From contig CAZKNF010000002.1 of assembly GCA_964554105.1 (NCBI GenBank), positions 1-64,000 of the forward strand: a stretch of 64,000 bases of DNA, given 5' to 3'. The position numbers and the translations under genes are program-made. The notes below the pieces were generated by a model, which was not told where the DNA came from, searched no databases, and saw only the letters and a program-made list of their open reading frames with translations. Every line of letters starts with the position of its first letter. Positions within the stretch are counted from its first letter, which is position 1. Below, in pieces: positions 17,205 to 25,962 of this stretch. This DNA is from CAZKNF01 sp964554105. Its GTDB lineage: Bacteria > Bacteroidota > Rhodothermia > Rhodothermales > VXPQ01.

Positions 17205-18530
17205 CTATTCTTTACCTGCATTCTTGACCGGCGCGCTGGGCTCGATCCGGGGTGTATCCCATTGGTGCGCTTCGGTGATGCATTCGCACTGATGGCATCG
17301 AGTGGTACGCTCGGTTGAGCGGATCCGCGGCAGCGCGTGCAGCGGACGAAGCGGATACGGCTCGCCGCTGGCTGTACCGTCGCCAGAGGCGCTCACGCGG
17401 CCCACGCCTCCAGGCAGATCAAGCTGGGCTACAACCGCTTCGGCAAGCGCCTGGATGAACAGAGGATGGCAATTCAGTCCGGATGTGACCTCGAAATGCC
17501 GGCAGCCGGCCTCCTCGGCTTCATGACGAAGCTCGACGTCGAGCTCAAACGCGGTTTCGATGTGATCCGTGACGAACGCGACAGGCACGATCAGCAGTGC
17601 CTCCCGTCCTTCTTTGGCAAGCTGCGTCACTTTGTCCGCCGTACTCGGAGTGAGCCATTCGGATGGCCCCACTTTGCTCTGGAAGGCGACGTGAAACGGC
17701 CGGTCATGACTCCGCTGGACCATCACACGGTCGACCGTCGAATGAATCAGGCAGCAATACGGATCGCGGCGGCCCTTCATTTCCTTCAAAGGCGTGCCGT
17801 GCGCACTGAACACCAGATGAACTCGCTCGCGCATCGAGCGTGGAAATCGCTGCAGCGCTTCGTCGATGCGCTCCGACACCGCCTGGACGTACTTGGGATT
17901 GGCGGCATACTCGAAGACGTAGGTCGTATCCCACTTCGGGATCTCAGACTCGGCCTCGAGCATCCACCAGTAGATGAGTGACGAGCCGGTCGTCGTCTTC
18001 GAATACTGAGGGTATAGCGGAAGCAGGACGACCTTATTGATGCCGTCTCGCTTCATCTCGTCCGCAGTCTCTTCACTCAGAGGATGCCAGTAGCGCATCG
18101 CAATGTACGTGCGAAACTGGGCGCCGGCGTCGTCGCCGTACTGACGCTGCAATCGAGTTTCGAGGGTACGGGCCTGCTCTCTGGTGAGTCGGTTGATGGG
18201 AGAACCGCCTCCAATCTGGTCGTAGTCGTCCCCTACGCGCTGTGATCGTCGTGAAGAAATGTACTTGCAGAGCCAGTGCCGCAAAACGCCGCCAAGCGGG
18301 ATATCGATGATGGCGGGATCCATAAACAGGTTGTAGAGGAACGGTGCAACGTCCTCCCGCTTGTTCGGACCTCCGAGATTTAACAGCACCACCCCGATGC
18401 GGTCGCCCTGCTCGATGGTAAGAGGCTGCCTTGAAAAATACTCACCTGTGACGAGCCTCTTGTCGTAGCGGTACCGTTTTAAAAACTCGCGCGGTGTCAT
18501 GCGGTGGTTCGTCGTGAGTGACGCGGTCAT
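17205..18530 (-). CDS. hemH: ferrochelatase with C-terminal Cys-containing extension
   Basis: The 441-residue protein inserts iron into a porphyrin in the last steps of haem synthesis. Visible features are VVLLNLGGPNKREDVAPFLYNLF, the active-site His segment LVFSAHGTP, FQSKVGPSEWLTP and PVAFVTDHIETAFELD with the conserved Glu. It is longer than many bacterial ferrochelatases because of an N-terminal extension of about 44 residues and a C-terminal tail containing CHQCEC at residues 412-417. Tail cysteines recall the [2Fe-2S] ligands of some bacterial ferrochelatases. The start is ATG 18530. It lies between hemF and hemL. Confidence 0.95.
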   Translation of the reverse strand: MTASLTTNHRMTPREFLKRYRYDKRLVTGEYFSRQPLTIEQGDRIGVVLLNLGGPNKREDVAPFLYNLFMDPAIIDIPLGGVLRHWLCKYISSRRSQRVGDDYDQIGGGSPINRLTREQARTLETRLQRQYGDDAGAQFRTYIAMRYWHPLSEETADEMKRDGINKVVLLPLYPQYSKTTTGSSLIYWWMLEAESEIPKWDTTYVFEYAANPKYVQAVSERIDEALQRFPRSMRERVHLVFSAHGTPLKEMKGRRDPYCCLIHSTVDRVMVQRSHDRPFHVAFQSKVGPSEWLTPSTADKVTQLAKEGREALLIVPVAFVTDHIETAFELDVELRHEAEEAGCRHFEVTSGLNCHPLFIQALAEAVVAQLDLPGGVGRVSASGDGTASGEPYPLRPLHALPRIRSTERTTRCHQCECITEAHQWDTPRIEPSAPVKNAGKE

Positions 18531-18672
18531 ACACCTGTTTAGCAGGAAATCTAGCCTTTCAGTTCCTCCTGATGGTTGAACTTTCCACTAACTCCATCCT
18601 CCCACGCATCTATCGCTCCCCATCCGGTGCCATCGCATTGCCGCAATCCATAAGCGCTTGATATACCAAGGG

Positions 18673-19638
18673 TTATGGAACGTCGTCCTCCGTCAGCTTC
18701 AGCCAATCGCGTGCCCTAAAAAACCACTCCGATCGTGCCTCCGCCGATCCAGGCTCGGGCGTCCAATCGTACGGCCAGCGCACACTTGGAGGCAGGCTCA
18801 TGAGGATGCTCTCCGTCCGGCCTTCCGTCTCAATGCCGAATTTCGTTCCCCGGTCGAAGAGTAGATTGAACTCGACGTACCGGCCTCGGCGAATTTCCTG
18901 AAACCGCCGCTCGTCATCGCCGTGCGACATCCCCATGCGTCGTGCGACTATCGGTAAATAGGCCTCCAGGAAGGCTCCTCCGGCGTCCTGCAAGAACTCG
19001 AAACCGGCCTCACCGTCATCCCGCAGATAATCGAAGAAGATCCCGCCCACACCGCGCGCTTCCCCACGATGCGGGAGAAAAAAATATTGGTCGCATTCCT
19101 GTTTGAACGCCGGATAGTCGGCGATCTCATGGCGTCCGCATGTCTCCATCCAGATCCGATGAAAATGCTGTGCATCCTCTAGAAACGGATAGTACGGCGT
19201 CAGATCGGCACCGCCGCCAAACCACTGATCGGCCGGATCCGCGAGGTCCTCCCCGAGCGCGAAGTAGCGAAAGTTTGCGTGCACGCTCGGCACATAAGGA
19301 TTCCATGGATGGATGACCAGGGAGATCCCGGTTGCGAAAAACGGCCGGCGTTCTATGCCGAGCAGAGACGTCATGCGATCAGGAAGCATCCCGTGGACAG
19401 CCGACGTGTTCACACCGGCCTTTTCGAAAACATTCCCCCCCTCCAGCACGGACGAGACGCCCCCGCCGCCGCCCTCGCGATCCCATCGATCCGCATGAAA
19501 ACGACCCCGCCCGTCGAGGTCTTCGAATGCCGTGCATATGCGCTGTTGGAGCCCTTCCACGGTGACATGCACCCGATGGGCAAGGGATTCGCTGGAATCT
19601 CGATCACCTATCGGCGTACCATGTGGATCATCAGACAT
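18673..19638 (-). CDS. hemF: oxygen-dependent coproporphyrinogen III oxidase
   Basis: The 321-residue protein is the aerobic HemF enzyme that decarboxylates coproporphyrinogen III to protoporphyrinogen IX. Family segments are GGGGGVSSVLEGGNVFEKAG, WFGGGADLTPYYP with Asp/His ligands, RGEARGVGGIFFDYL and ARRMGMSHGDDERRFQEIRR followed by GRYVEFNLLFDRGTKFGI. Its presence implies a route that uses oxygen. The start ATG at 19638 is only 21 bases from the divergent small gene at 19660, so the promoter cannot lie in that gap alone. Confidence 0.97.
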   Translation of the reverse strand: MSDDPHGTPIGDRDSSESLAHRVHVTVEGLQQRICTAFEDLDGRGRFHADRWDREGGGGGVSSVLEGGNVFEKAGVNTSAVHGMLPDRMTSLLGIERRPFFATGISLVIHPWNPYVPSVHANFRYFALGEDLADPADQWFGGGADLTPYYPFLEDAQHFHRIWMETCGRHEIADYPAFKQECDQYFFLPHRGEARGVGGIFFDYLRDDGEAGFEFLQDAGGAFLEAYLPIVARRMGMSHGDDERRFQEIRRGRYVEFNLLFDRGTKFGIETEGRTESILMSLPPSVRWPYDWTPEPGSAEARSEWFFRARDWLKLTEDDVP

Positions 19639-19659
19639 AAATGGACCTTGTTCGCTGGC

Positions 19660-19953
19660 ATGACGATTCTCGAATACAATCCGGGACGGGAGGAAATTCT
19701 CGACTACATCAACGATCGCATCCGCGAGATGCGGTCCGCTGACGTCGAACCTAAGTACATTCTCACCGGCCCCGACGCGTATAATCTCCTGCGCGAGGCG
19801 ATGGGCGATCGGTTCAATCGCACTCCCGGTGCCTTCGAGACGTACGACTACATTCCCATCGTGGTCGATCCGTCACGCACAGACTCGGTGTGCATTCTCC
19901 CCTCCCCGTCAGAGTGTGCCAAGGGCGCGAAAATCTATAATATGGAAGAATAG
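19660..19953 (+). CDS. 97-residue HK97 A-domain-like (family 4 encapsulin-like?) protein
   Basis: The small protein starts MTILEYNPGREEILDYIN and includes YILTGPDAYNLLREAM and IPIVVDPSRTDSVCILP. No family is certain. Its size (97 residues), an N-terminal amphipathic helix, the G-x-x-AYNLL core and a final beta/turn region with KGAKI resemble, from memory, the small HK97-fold A-domain proteins of archaea (family 4 encapsulin-like). A longer frame opening at 19279 runs antisense to hemF and is not plausible for its first part; an ATG at 19621 is an alternative start. The gene runs against the haem cluster, divergent from hemF and only 3 bases from the convergent pseudouridine synthase. Confidence 0.55.
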   Translation: MTILEYNPGREEILDYINDRIREMRSADVEPKYILTGPDAYNLLREAMGDRFNRTPGAFETYDYIPIVVDPSRTDSVCILPSPSECAKGAKIYNMEE

Positions 19954-19956
19954 GAC

Positions 19957-20640
19957 TCACGTATCGTCCGCGATGACTGCTCGGATGGCCTCTTTGAACG
20001 GCCCCTTCCACGGCGGATGGGCCTCAACGGTAAGGCGCTCTCCCGTCGTCGGGTGCTCGATGCCCAGCCGATAGCAGTGCAGCGCCAGATTCTTGCCGTC
20101 AAGCGGCTGCGTCGCTCCATACCGAAAGTCGCCCAGAATGGGATGGCCCAATCTTGCGAGCTGGACGCGAATCTGATGCTTTCTTCCTGTCTTAAGCTGC
20201 ACGACGATCAGCGTCCCGTCTTCTCCTGCCGCAACGGCACGCCACTGCATCTCGGCCGGCTTGCCCACCGACGCGTCGTAGTCCGCGACACGGACACCCG
20301 CACCGCTCGCGACAATGCGGTCGCGGGCAATCCCACCACCTTCGAGATACCCCTGCACGAGTGCCATATAGTGCTTGTCGACCGTTCGCATGCGAAACTG
20401 CTCCGAAAGGCGCGCCGCCGCCTTCGACGTCCGCGCAAAGACCATCACGCCGGATGCCGGTCGGTCGAGCCGATGCACCAGCCCCAGATACGCAGCACCG
20501 GGCTTTTCGAACCGCTCCTTGATGTAGGCCTTCCCTATCGTGAGCAGATCGATGTCGCCTGTGCGATCTGCCTGCACCAGCACGCCCGGCGGTTTATTCA
20601 CGAAGAAAAGGTGATTGTCCAGGTAAAGAACGTCTATCAC
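19957..20640 (-). CDS. RluA-family pseudouridine synthase
   Basis: The 227-residue protein carries the catalytic motif HRLDRPASGVMVFARTSKAA, with the Asp of HRLD the usual nucleophile, after the N-terminal DVLYLDNHLFFVNKPPGVLV. It lacks the S4 domain of RluC/RluD, so it resembles the shorter RluA/TruC branch. It would isomerise a uridine in rRNA or tRNA; the target cannot be told. The GTG start at 20640 overlaps the hemE stop by four bases, so it is translationally coupled to hemE. Confidence 0.92.
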   Translation of the reverse strand: MIDVLYLDNHLFFVNKPPGVLVQADRTGDIDLLTIGKAYIKERFEKPGAAYLGLVHRLDRPASGVMVFARTSKAAARLSEQFRMRTVDKHYMALVQGYLEGGGIARDRIVASGAGVRVADYDASVGKPAEMQWRAVAAGEDGTLIVVQLKTGRKHQIRVQLARLGHPILGDFRYGATQPLDGKNLALHCYRLGIEHPTTGERLTVEAHPPWKGPFKEAIRAVIADDT

Positions 20641-21704
20641 ACCGTCAGCCGCAGCTCTTCCGAAAGGTCGTGGACCGCGTCGATGAACACCCGCGCATGC
20701 TCCGGGTCGTGATCTGCATGCATTCCATGGCCGAGATTCGCAATGTGTCCGGTAGCACCGAACTCAGACAACATCCGCCGAACCTCGCGGCGAATGACGT
20801 CAGGTTCGGCGTAGAGAACCGACGGGTCGAGATTCCCCTGCAGCGCCGCTCGCCCGTTCACAATCTTCCGCGCTCTGGATGGGCTCATCGTCCAATCCAA
20901 TCCGATGACGTCGTATGAGGAGTTCGCCAGCCAATCGAGTGCGTAGTGCGCGCCGCGAGCAAAAATTATGCGAGGCGCATTCGGTCTCTTGGCCGCCAGC
21001 GCTTTGCCGATGCGACGCAGACTCGGAATCATGAAGGCCTCGTATTCATCCGGACCGAGAAGTCCGGCCCACGAGTCGAAAATCTGAACAGCCTGTGCTC
21101 CGGCGTCGATCTGCCCGACGAGATAATCGATCAAGATGTCCGCTAGCCTCTCGAGCAGATCTCGCGTGGCCGCAGGATACCGGTAAATCCACGATTTCGC
21201 ACGTGCGAAGGTCTTGCTGCCTTCTCCTTGGATCATGTACGCCATCAACGTCCATGGGGCGCCGCAGAAGCCGATCAACGGCACGCGCCCGCGAAGCCTC
21301 TGGCGCGTGAGCGTAAGCGCATCGAATACATAGCCAAGATCGCGGTGAACGTTGGGATCGATTATCCGTGCGAGATCTTCCGGGCTCTCGAGCGGATCGT
21401 CAAATTTTGGCCCGTCTCCTTTAACGATCCGCACGGACATTCCCATCGCCTGCGGCACAACGAGGATGTCCGAAAAAATGATCGCCGCATCGAGCTGGAA
21501 GCGCTCAATCGGCTGCATGGTCACCTCTGCGGCCAGTTCCGGCGTCCGACATACGTCGAAAAATGCCGCTCCTGCTCTCAAGGCCCGGTACTCCGGCAGA
21601 TAGCGGCCCGCCTGCCGCATGATCCACACGGGTGTCCGCTCGGTCGCTTCGCCGCGTGCAGCGCGAAGAAACAAGTCATTCTGCAGAGGTTGAAAGTCGG
21701 GCAT
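20637..21704 (-). CDS. hemE: uroporphyrinogen decarboxylase
   Basis: The 355-residue protein converts uroporphyrinogen III to coproporphyrinogen III. Its N-terminal RTPVWIMRQAGRYLPEYR is the HemE signature, with the active-site Arg residues, followed by FCGAPWTLMAYMIQGEGSKT and GNLDPSVLYA near the C-terminus. The start ATG at 21704 opens the minus-strand haem run. hemE, the pseudouridine synthase, hemF, hemH and hemL all run the same way, with the 97-residue opposite-strand gene between the second and third. Confidence 0.97.
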   Translation of the reverse strand: MPDFQPLQNDLFLRAARGEATERTPVWIMRQAGRYLPEYRALRAGAAFFDVCRTPELAAEVTMQPIERFQLDAAIIFSDILVVPQAMGMSVRIVKGDGPKFDDPLESPEDLARIIDPNVHRDLGYVFDALTLTRQRLRGRVPLIGFCGAPWTLMAYMIQGEGSKTFARAKSWIYRYPAATRDLLERLADILIDYLVGQIDAGAQAVQIFDSWAGLLGPDEYEAFMIPSLRRIGKALAAKRPNAPRIIFARGAHYALDWLANSSYDVIGLDWTMSPSRARKIVNGRAALQGNLDPSVLYAEPDVIRREVRRMLSEFGATGHIANLGHGMHADHDPEHARVFIDAVHDLSEELRLTV

Positions 21705-21806
21705 ATCTGAACCGATGAGCTCCTCTCACACTTGGATCACAATATCGACGCTGCGAATTGCGAATTGGACGTCGATCCTGTGGAAATCAGGTGAAGCGAT
21801 ACGAAC

Positions 21807-22715
21807 TCACGTCGATTGGACGCTCTCGATTTCCGCATCCTCCATCGAATCTCCGCATGCCGGGCACGTCCCAATGCGCGACGGCACCCGAGCTCGGCCG
21901 CACCGACAGGTCACGAAAATCTCAGTATCCTCCAACTCCGCACCACATTCAAGACATATCAATGCATCGGGATCGTTGACATATCGGCACTCCACGCACT
22001 CACCCGGCTGAAGAAACGGCGATTCTGCAACGAGCTTTCTCAGGCGGACATGCGCCAGTATCGCCAGGGCCGCGAGAGCAAGAAGGCTGATCGCCGCCGT
22101 GACCGTCTCTTGCAGAAAGAGCAGAAAATTCGCGGCTGCGTGAAACAGTCCGGCCGCAATGACGGACGGCGCCATCACAATGGCCGTCGAGCGGTCCGGA
22201 TGGACAAACCGCGCCCACGCAAGTCCGTATCCCCACAGCGCTGCGTACGCCATATGGGCGGGCACCGGCCAGAGAAATCGCGCAAAAAGCACGTCGTTGC
22301 CAAAACGCATTGCATAGAAAATGTTCTCGAAGGATGCAAAGCCTAGGGCAACGGTCATCGCGTACACCATCGCGTCCACCGGCTCGTTCAGGTCGCCGAG
22401 CCGCCGGGTCACCGCGACCGCCCCAACCGCCTTGGAGACTTCCTCCACGAGACCAACGGTAATACAAAACATCAGCAGCCGAATGATCGGTACGTCGGTT
22501 GCATCCTCAAAGATGTTCAACCCGAGGCCCGTCCATAGCCGGGCGACCTCATTCAACAGCGCCGCCGCGATAATACTGACGAGTCCACCGACCAGGCCGA
22601 CCTGTACGAGATGACGTATCGACTCCGGCTCGATACGGTCGTACCGGCGAAGTATCCACAGCCAGATGACGGTGCCGAGAACGACGCCGCCTACCATGTA
22701 AATGATCTCCAGCAT
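21807..22715 (-). CDS. PrsW-type intramembrane metalloprotease with C-terminal zinc ribbons
   Basis: From ATG 22715 the protein has 302 residues; upstream codons to 22805 look non-coding. It has several membrane segments and the PrsW core motifs VEEVSKAVG and GFASFENIFYAM, then a His-containing segment PAHMAYAALWGYG. PrsW proteases are membrane metalloproteases; the founding member cleaves the anti-sigma factor RsiW. After the last membrane helix the C-terminus carries two Cys-rich ribbons, CVECRYVNDPDALICLEC and CRCGRARVP...CPAC. Such ribbons are known in some prokaryotic membrane proteins. It is divergent from the phytol-kinase-like gene. Confidence 0.88.
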   Translation of the reverse strand: MLEIIYMVGGVVLGTVIWLWILRRYDRIEPESIRHLVQVGLVGGLVSIIAAALLNEVARLWTGLGLNIFEDATDVPIIRLLMFCITVGLVEEVSKAVGAVAVTRRLGDLNEPVDAMVYAMTVALGFASFENIFYAMRFGNDVLFARFLWPVPAHMAYAALWGYGLAWARFVHPDRSTAIVMAPSVIAAGLFHAAANFLLFLQETVTAAISLLALAALAILAHVRLRKLVAESPFLQPGECVECRYVNDPDALICLECGAELEDTEIFVTCRCGRARVPSRIGTCPACGDSMEDAEIESVQST

Positions 22716-22876
22716 TTCTCTAGGCGAGCTCGCTTCGGAGGGTGCATGCGAACATTTGCGTGGACCGGTGGTTCGCGCCGCAGTATGCACGCTGCGCCCT
22801 GGCACGCCGTAGTAGTACAGGCGAGCACTTGTTTCGGCGCGAATCCAACCGGGGTGTTACACCACAATTACAGCAC

Positions 22877-23587
22877 ATGGCAGGTTCACACGAACCACAA
22901 ACCGGGCTTTCGTCCATGGAAGGGACGAACGACGGATATCCGGGCAGAGACGATGGCGCCGTGCCGGGCAGCGCGCGCCACGAACTCCCCTACTCCGACG
23001 AGCTCAAGCGGAAGGCGCTTCATCTCCTTGCGCTCATCATTCCGCTTTTCATGTGGTTCGCCGGAAGAACAGTCTCCATGGTCGTACTCGGCGTCGTGGC
23101 ACTCATCGCGGTGGGTGCCGACGTCCTGCGCGTTCGCTCAGAGCGATTTGCCGGCACTATATACCGGTTTTTTGCCGTCATGATGCGGCCGGAAGAATGT
23201 CCGGCTGTCGGAGGCCCGGTGGTTCTTAACGGAGCCACATGGGTCATCCTCTCGGCGACCCTGCTCGTCATCATTTTTCCGCTCGAGATCGCCATAATAT
23301 CCTTTACGACCTTTATGCTCGCAGATGCCGCAGCAGCCATCGTGGGCAGGCGGTTTGGCCGGCACCAATGGCGTCATACGACGCGAACTGTAGAGGGGAC
23401 GGCAGCTTTCCTCGCCGTGGGATTTGCGGTCATGCTCCTCTTCGGCTGGACCTTTGGATGGATCGGCGTGCTCGCGGTTGTCGCGGGCGCAGCAGCCGAA
23501 ATCCCGTACCGGCCTCTCAACGACAACATCCGCGTCCCTCTCGTAATCGGGACCGTACTCTACGCCGTGCACCTATTCCCCAGCTAA
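22877..23587 (+). CDS. phytol/dolichol kinase-like membrane protein (CTP or diacylglycerol kinase family)
   Basis: From the ATG at 22877 the product is 236 residues; an alternative ATG is at 22916, and the longer upstream frame looks non-coding. It starts with a soluble stretch, then ELKRKALHLLALIIPLFMWF, followed by several membrane segments and MLADAAAAIVGRRFGRHQW and RTVEGTAAFLAVGFAV. These are signatures of the SEC59/DGK1/VTE5 family of polyprenol, phytol and diacylglycerol kinases, including the conserved ADAAAAIVGRRFG stretch. It would phosphorylate a lipid alcohol in the membrane; the substrate cannot be told. The lipase-like gene follows after 10 bases. Confidence 0.82.
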   Translation: MAGSHEPQTGLSSMEGTNDGYPGRDDGAVPGSARHELPYSDELKRKALHLLALIIPLFMWFAGRTVSMVVLGVVALIAVGADVLRVRSERFAGTIYRFFAVMMRPEECPAVGGPVVLNGATWVILSATLLVIIFPLEIAIISFTTFMLADAAAAIVGRRFGRHQWRHTTRTVEGTAAFLAVGFAVMLLFGWTFGWIGVLAVVAGAAAEIPYRPLNDNIRVPLVIGTVLYAVHLFPS

Positions 23588-23597
23588 CGACCGCTAC

Positions 23598-24446
23598 GTG
23601 TTCGAATCTACCCTGAAGCGCCTGACTGAGCTGGTTCCGTTTCCGCAGCCGCCCTTAATTCGCGTGCAGCATCCCGTCGTATTGATGCACGGCTTCGGCT
23701 ATTTTGCATCGATGCGCCGCGGGGGCCACCTCCATCATGAGGCGATGAATCTTCGAGCACACGGTGTGACTGCCTATGCACCCAACGTCGCGGCCTACGA
23801 CACGGTAAGGGCACGATCGAAACTGTGGCGGTCGCGTCTGGACTTCGTCCTTGAGGAGACAGGCGCGGAACGTCTAAACCTCATTGCTCACTCGATGGGC
23901 GGTCTCGACGCGCGCTATCTTATTAGCGTTCTCGGCATGCATGACGTCATCGCATCCCTGGTCACCGTATCAACGCCGCACAGAGGCACCGGTGTCGCGG
24001 AGATCGTCCTCAAGCAACCGCAGCAGCTGCGCGAGTGGACGGCCGACTTCTTAAATCGGATGGGCAAGGCGGCACTGACAGATGCCACCGCGGATGTTCT
24101 CGGCACCGTTTCGGAGCTCACGCCGGAGTTTGTCTGCACTGAGTTCAATCCACAAACGGAGAACCACCCATCTGTCCGGTACTACTCCTATGCCGGGAGG
24201 GCGGGCAAAGGGACCGATATTCCAATCACACCGATACTGCGGATCCAGAACAGCATGCTATATGAGCGCGAAGGCGAGAATGATGGTTTCGTGTCGCTCG
24301 AGAGTGCTAAATGGGGTGAATTCCTCGGCACGATAGACGCCGACCACTACCGGCAGATCGGACTGAACTTCGCAGGCAGTGGCTCGCTGGATTCGAATAC
24401 GTTCTACTGCGAGATCGTGAGGCGTCTCGCGGCGGACGGTCTGTAG
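23598..24446 (+). CDS. alpha/beta-hydrolase, lipase-like
   Basis: The 282-residue protein has HPVVLMHGFGYFAS (the oxyanion-side HG motif), then LNLIAHSMGGLDARYL with the nucleophile elbow AHSMGG, and VTVSTPHRGT, a combination typical of bacterial triacylglycerol lipases and related esterases. Late segments YEREGENDGFVSLESAKWG (likely catalytic Asp) and DADHYRQIGL (likely His) complete a plausible triad. No signal peptide is evident, so it is probably cytoplasmic or membrane-associated. The start is a GTG at 23598. It may be in the same operon as the preceding kinase-like gene. Confidence 0.87.
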   Translation: MFESTLKRLTELVPFPQPPLIRVQHPVVLMHGFGYFASMRRGGHLHHEAMNLRAHGVTAYAPNVAAYDTVRARSKLWRSRLDFVLEETGAERLNLIAHSMGGLDARYLISVLGMHDVIASLVTVSTPHRGTGVAEIVLKQPQQLREWTADFLNRMGKAALTDATADVLGTVSELTPEFVCTEFNPQTENHPSVRYYSYAGRAGKGTDIPITPILRIQNSMLYEREGENDGFVSLESAKWGEFLGTIDADHYRQIGLNFAGSGSLDSNTFYCEIVRRLAADGL

Positions 24447-24503
24447 TTCACTACATCGCCTGCTCGAATTGCACCACGAGCCGACCGCTGCGCGTCATTT
24501 CAC

Positions 24504-25949
24504 TCACCTCCATCGTCTGAGCGCGTCTCGGATGGAAGAGATCAGTGCTCCCTCCCGCGTCGCCGTCTCGAGCGTCTGAATGAAGTGGTCACCCCATCCG
24601 GCACAATCGATCTCATCCCAAAGCGTGTTGTGCCAGAGGCCTACACATGCACCTCGGAAATGACGGCATGCAGCGATCAGGTCATTTGTACGAGCAGCAG
24701 CCTCTTCCGCGTCCAGCCCCTGGCGGTTGAAGAGCGCCGACTCCATAATCGTGAGCGGCATCTCCCATACGTCGAGCGCAGTGTCGTCCACCAGATCATA
24801 AAGCAGATGCGGTAGGCAGGTCCCCCGCCGAAAGCCCACGCGATCGGAGAAACCAAGCGTGCTGTCGATTTTGATTCCCAAATCGGAATGCATGCGCGGC
24901 GTCCGTGCGGGATCGTATCTTAGGTAGTGATGTCGTACGGACACTAAATCGGTCGAAGTCGCTGCCGCGAGTAGATCCCGTTCATGTCGAAGCCGGTCCG
25001 GCTCATCGGCCGCCCGGTAACTCGGATGAAGCGCGAGCTCGAAACCACGCTCGCAAAGATCCGCAATCCGTTCGCTAATGAAGCGCTCGGAAAGGGCATA
25101 GGGTACATCATGCGGATCGCCGGCGCCCGCCTTCATGAAATATGTTGCCGAGCCGCCGCGTTGGGCTACTTCGTCGATCATGCGGACGAACGCGCTCCGG
25201 TAGGGGTCGCCGGCGGCAAACTGCTTCCCCACGGCGGCGATCCGATTCCAGCGCCCGCTCCGGGAGGTATTGCGGCGATTAAAGATCAGATTCTCGACCA
25301 ATTCTCGGTATACGATTCCCGGGCGCCACTTCCGCATGTAATCAACGTCGTGCGTCGGCGCGAGCAGCCATTCGCATCCATCCCAGGATCGCTGCCTGCA
25401 TTCAACGCCGGCCGCAACCAGCTGCTTCGCTAGAAACGTTCGATATGCGTCCACGATCGGGCGATCCGCCTCGTCGATCAGGCCCGGCAGTGTCGCCTCA
25501 TACGGCACGCGCCCGTGATCGTCTCGAATGTCCGAAACCGCCTCGTGCCATCCGCTCAAAAATAGGAATGTGGATGCCACCACATCCGGCCGACCCGATT
25601 CCGTCACGAACAGCGCCGGCCATTGCGTTCCTTCGAATTCGAACGATTTCACTGCGGAGGCGTCGTACGGGGTTCGTTCGGTGAAGTACCGTATGGCTGC
25701 CGGCGCACAAGGAAGGCGCACAACTTTTGAATTCACCGCCGCAAGATCTGCCTCGCCTCCTGCTGGTCCGGGAGTGCTCCCTGATCCGTCATCCCCATAA
25801 ACGATGCGCACCTCGGCCGACCCCGACCACAGGGGCTCGAGCCCGAGCGGTATCAGCAGCGCACCGATAGCGTAGCGAGCCTTCTCCGCAAGTGTTTCCG
25901 GGACATTTACACGACAAGCGACTTTCCTACCGGCGGCTACGAGCGGCAA
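24504..25949 (-). CDS. polysaccharide deacetylase-like protein (DUF7033-like N-terminus)
   Basis: The 481-residue product has an N-terminal region with LVAAGRKVACRV and ARYAIGALLIPLGLEP, resembling the DUF7033-type domain found before polysaccharide deacetylase domains in Bacteroidota. The second half carries LAPTHDVDYMRKWRPG, a DHDxD-like metal-site segment, then GFELALHPSYRAAD and RHHYLRYD. The start is TTG at 25949; no in-frame ATG precedes the conserved part. An exact promoter -7 box ends 13 bases upstream, leaving a very short leader. It probably acts on a cell-surface polysaccharide; the substrate is unknown. Confidence 0.75.
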   Translation of the reverse strand: MPLVAAGRKVACRVNVPETLAEKARYAIGALLIPLGLEPLWSGSAEVRIVYGDDGSGSTPGPAGGEADLAAVNSKVVRLPCAPAAIRYFTERTPYDASAVKSFEFEGTQWPALFVTESGRPDVVASTFLFLSGWHEAVSDIRDDHGRVPYEATLPGLIDEADRPIVDAYRTFLAKQLVAAGVECRQRSWDGCEWLLAPTHDVDYMRKWRPGIVYRELVENLIFNRRNTSRSGRWNRIAAVGKQFAAGDPYRSAFVRMIDEVAQRGGSATYFMKAGAGDPHDVPYALSERFISERIADLCERGFELALHPSYRAADEPDRLRHERDLLAAATSTDLVSVRHHYLRYDPARTPRMHSDLGIKIDSTLGFSDRVGFRRGTCLPHLLYDLVDDTALDVWEMPLTIMESALFNRQGLDAEEAAARTNDLIAACRHFRGACVGLWHNTLWDEIDCAGWGDHFIQTLETATREGALISSIRDALRRWR

Positions 25950-25962
25950 ATCGAATCGACAT

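Noticed and set aside
19279..19659. Upstream extension of the small encapsulin-like ORF
   Set aside because: It is antisense to the well-supported hemF gene and its translation looks non-protein-like.
22801..22820. A TGGCAC sequence like half of a sigma-54 promoter
   Set aside because: The second half (TTGC) is absent at the required distance.
22742..22876. Upstream extension of the phytol-kinase-like ORF
   Set aside because: It lies in the divergent intergenic region and has no family sequence; internal ATGs are better starts.
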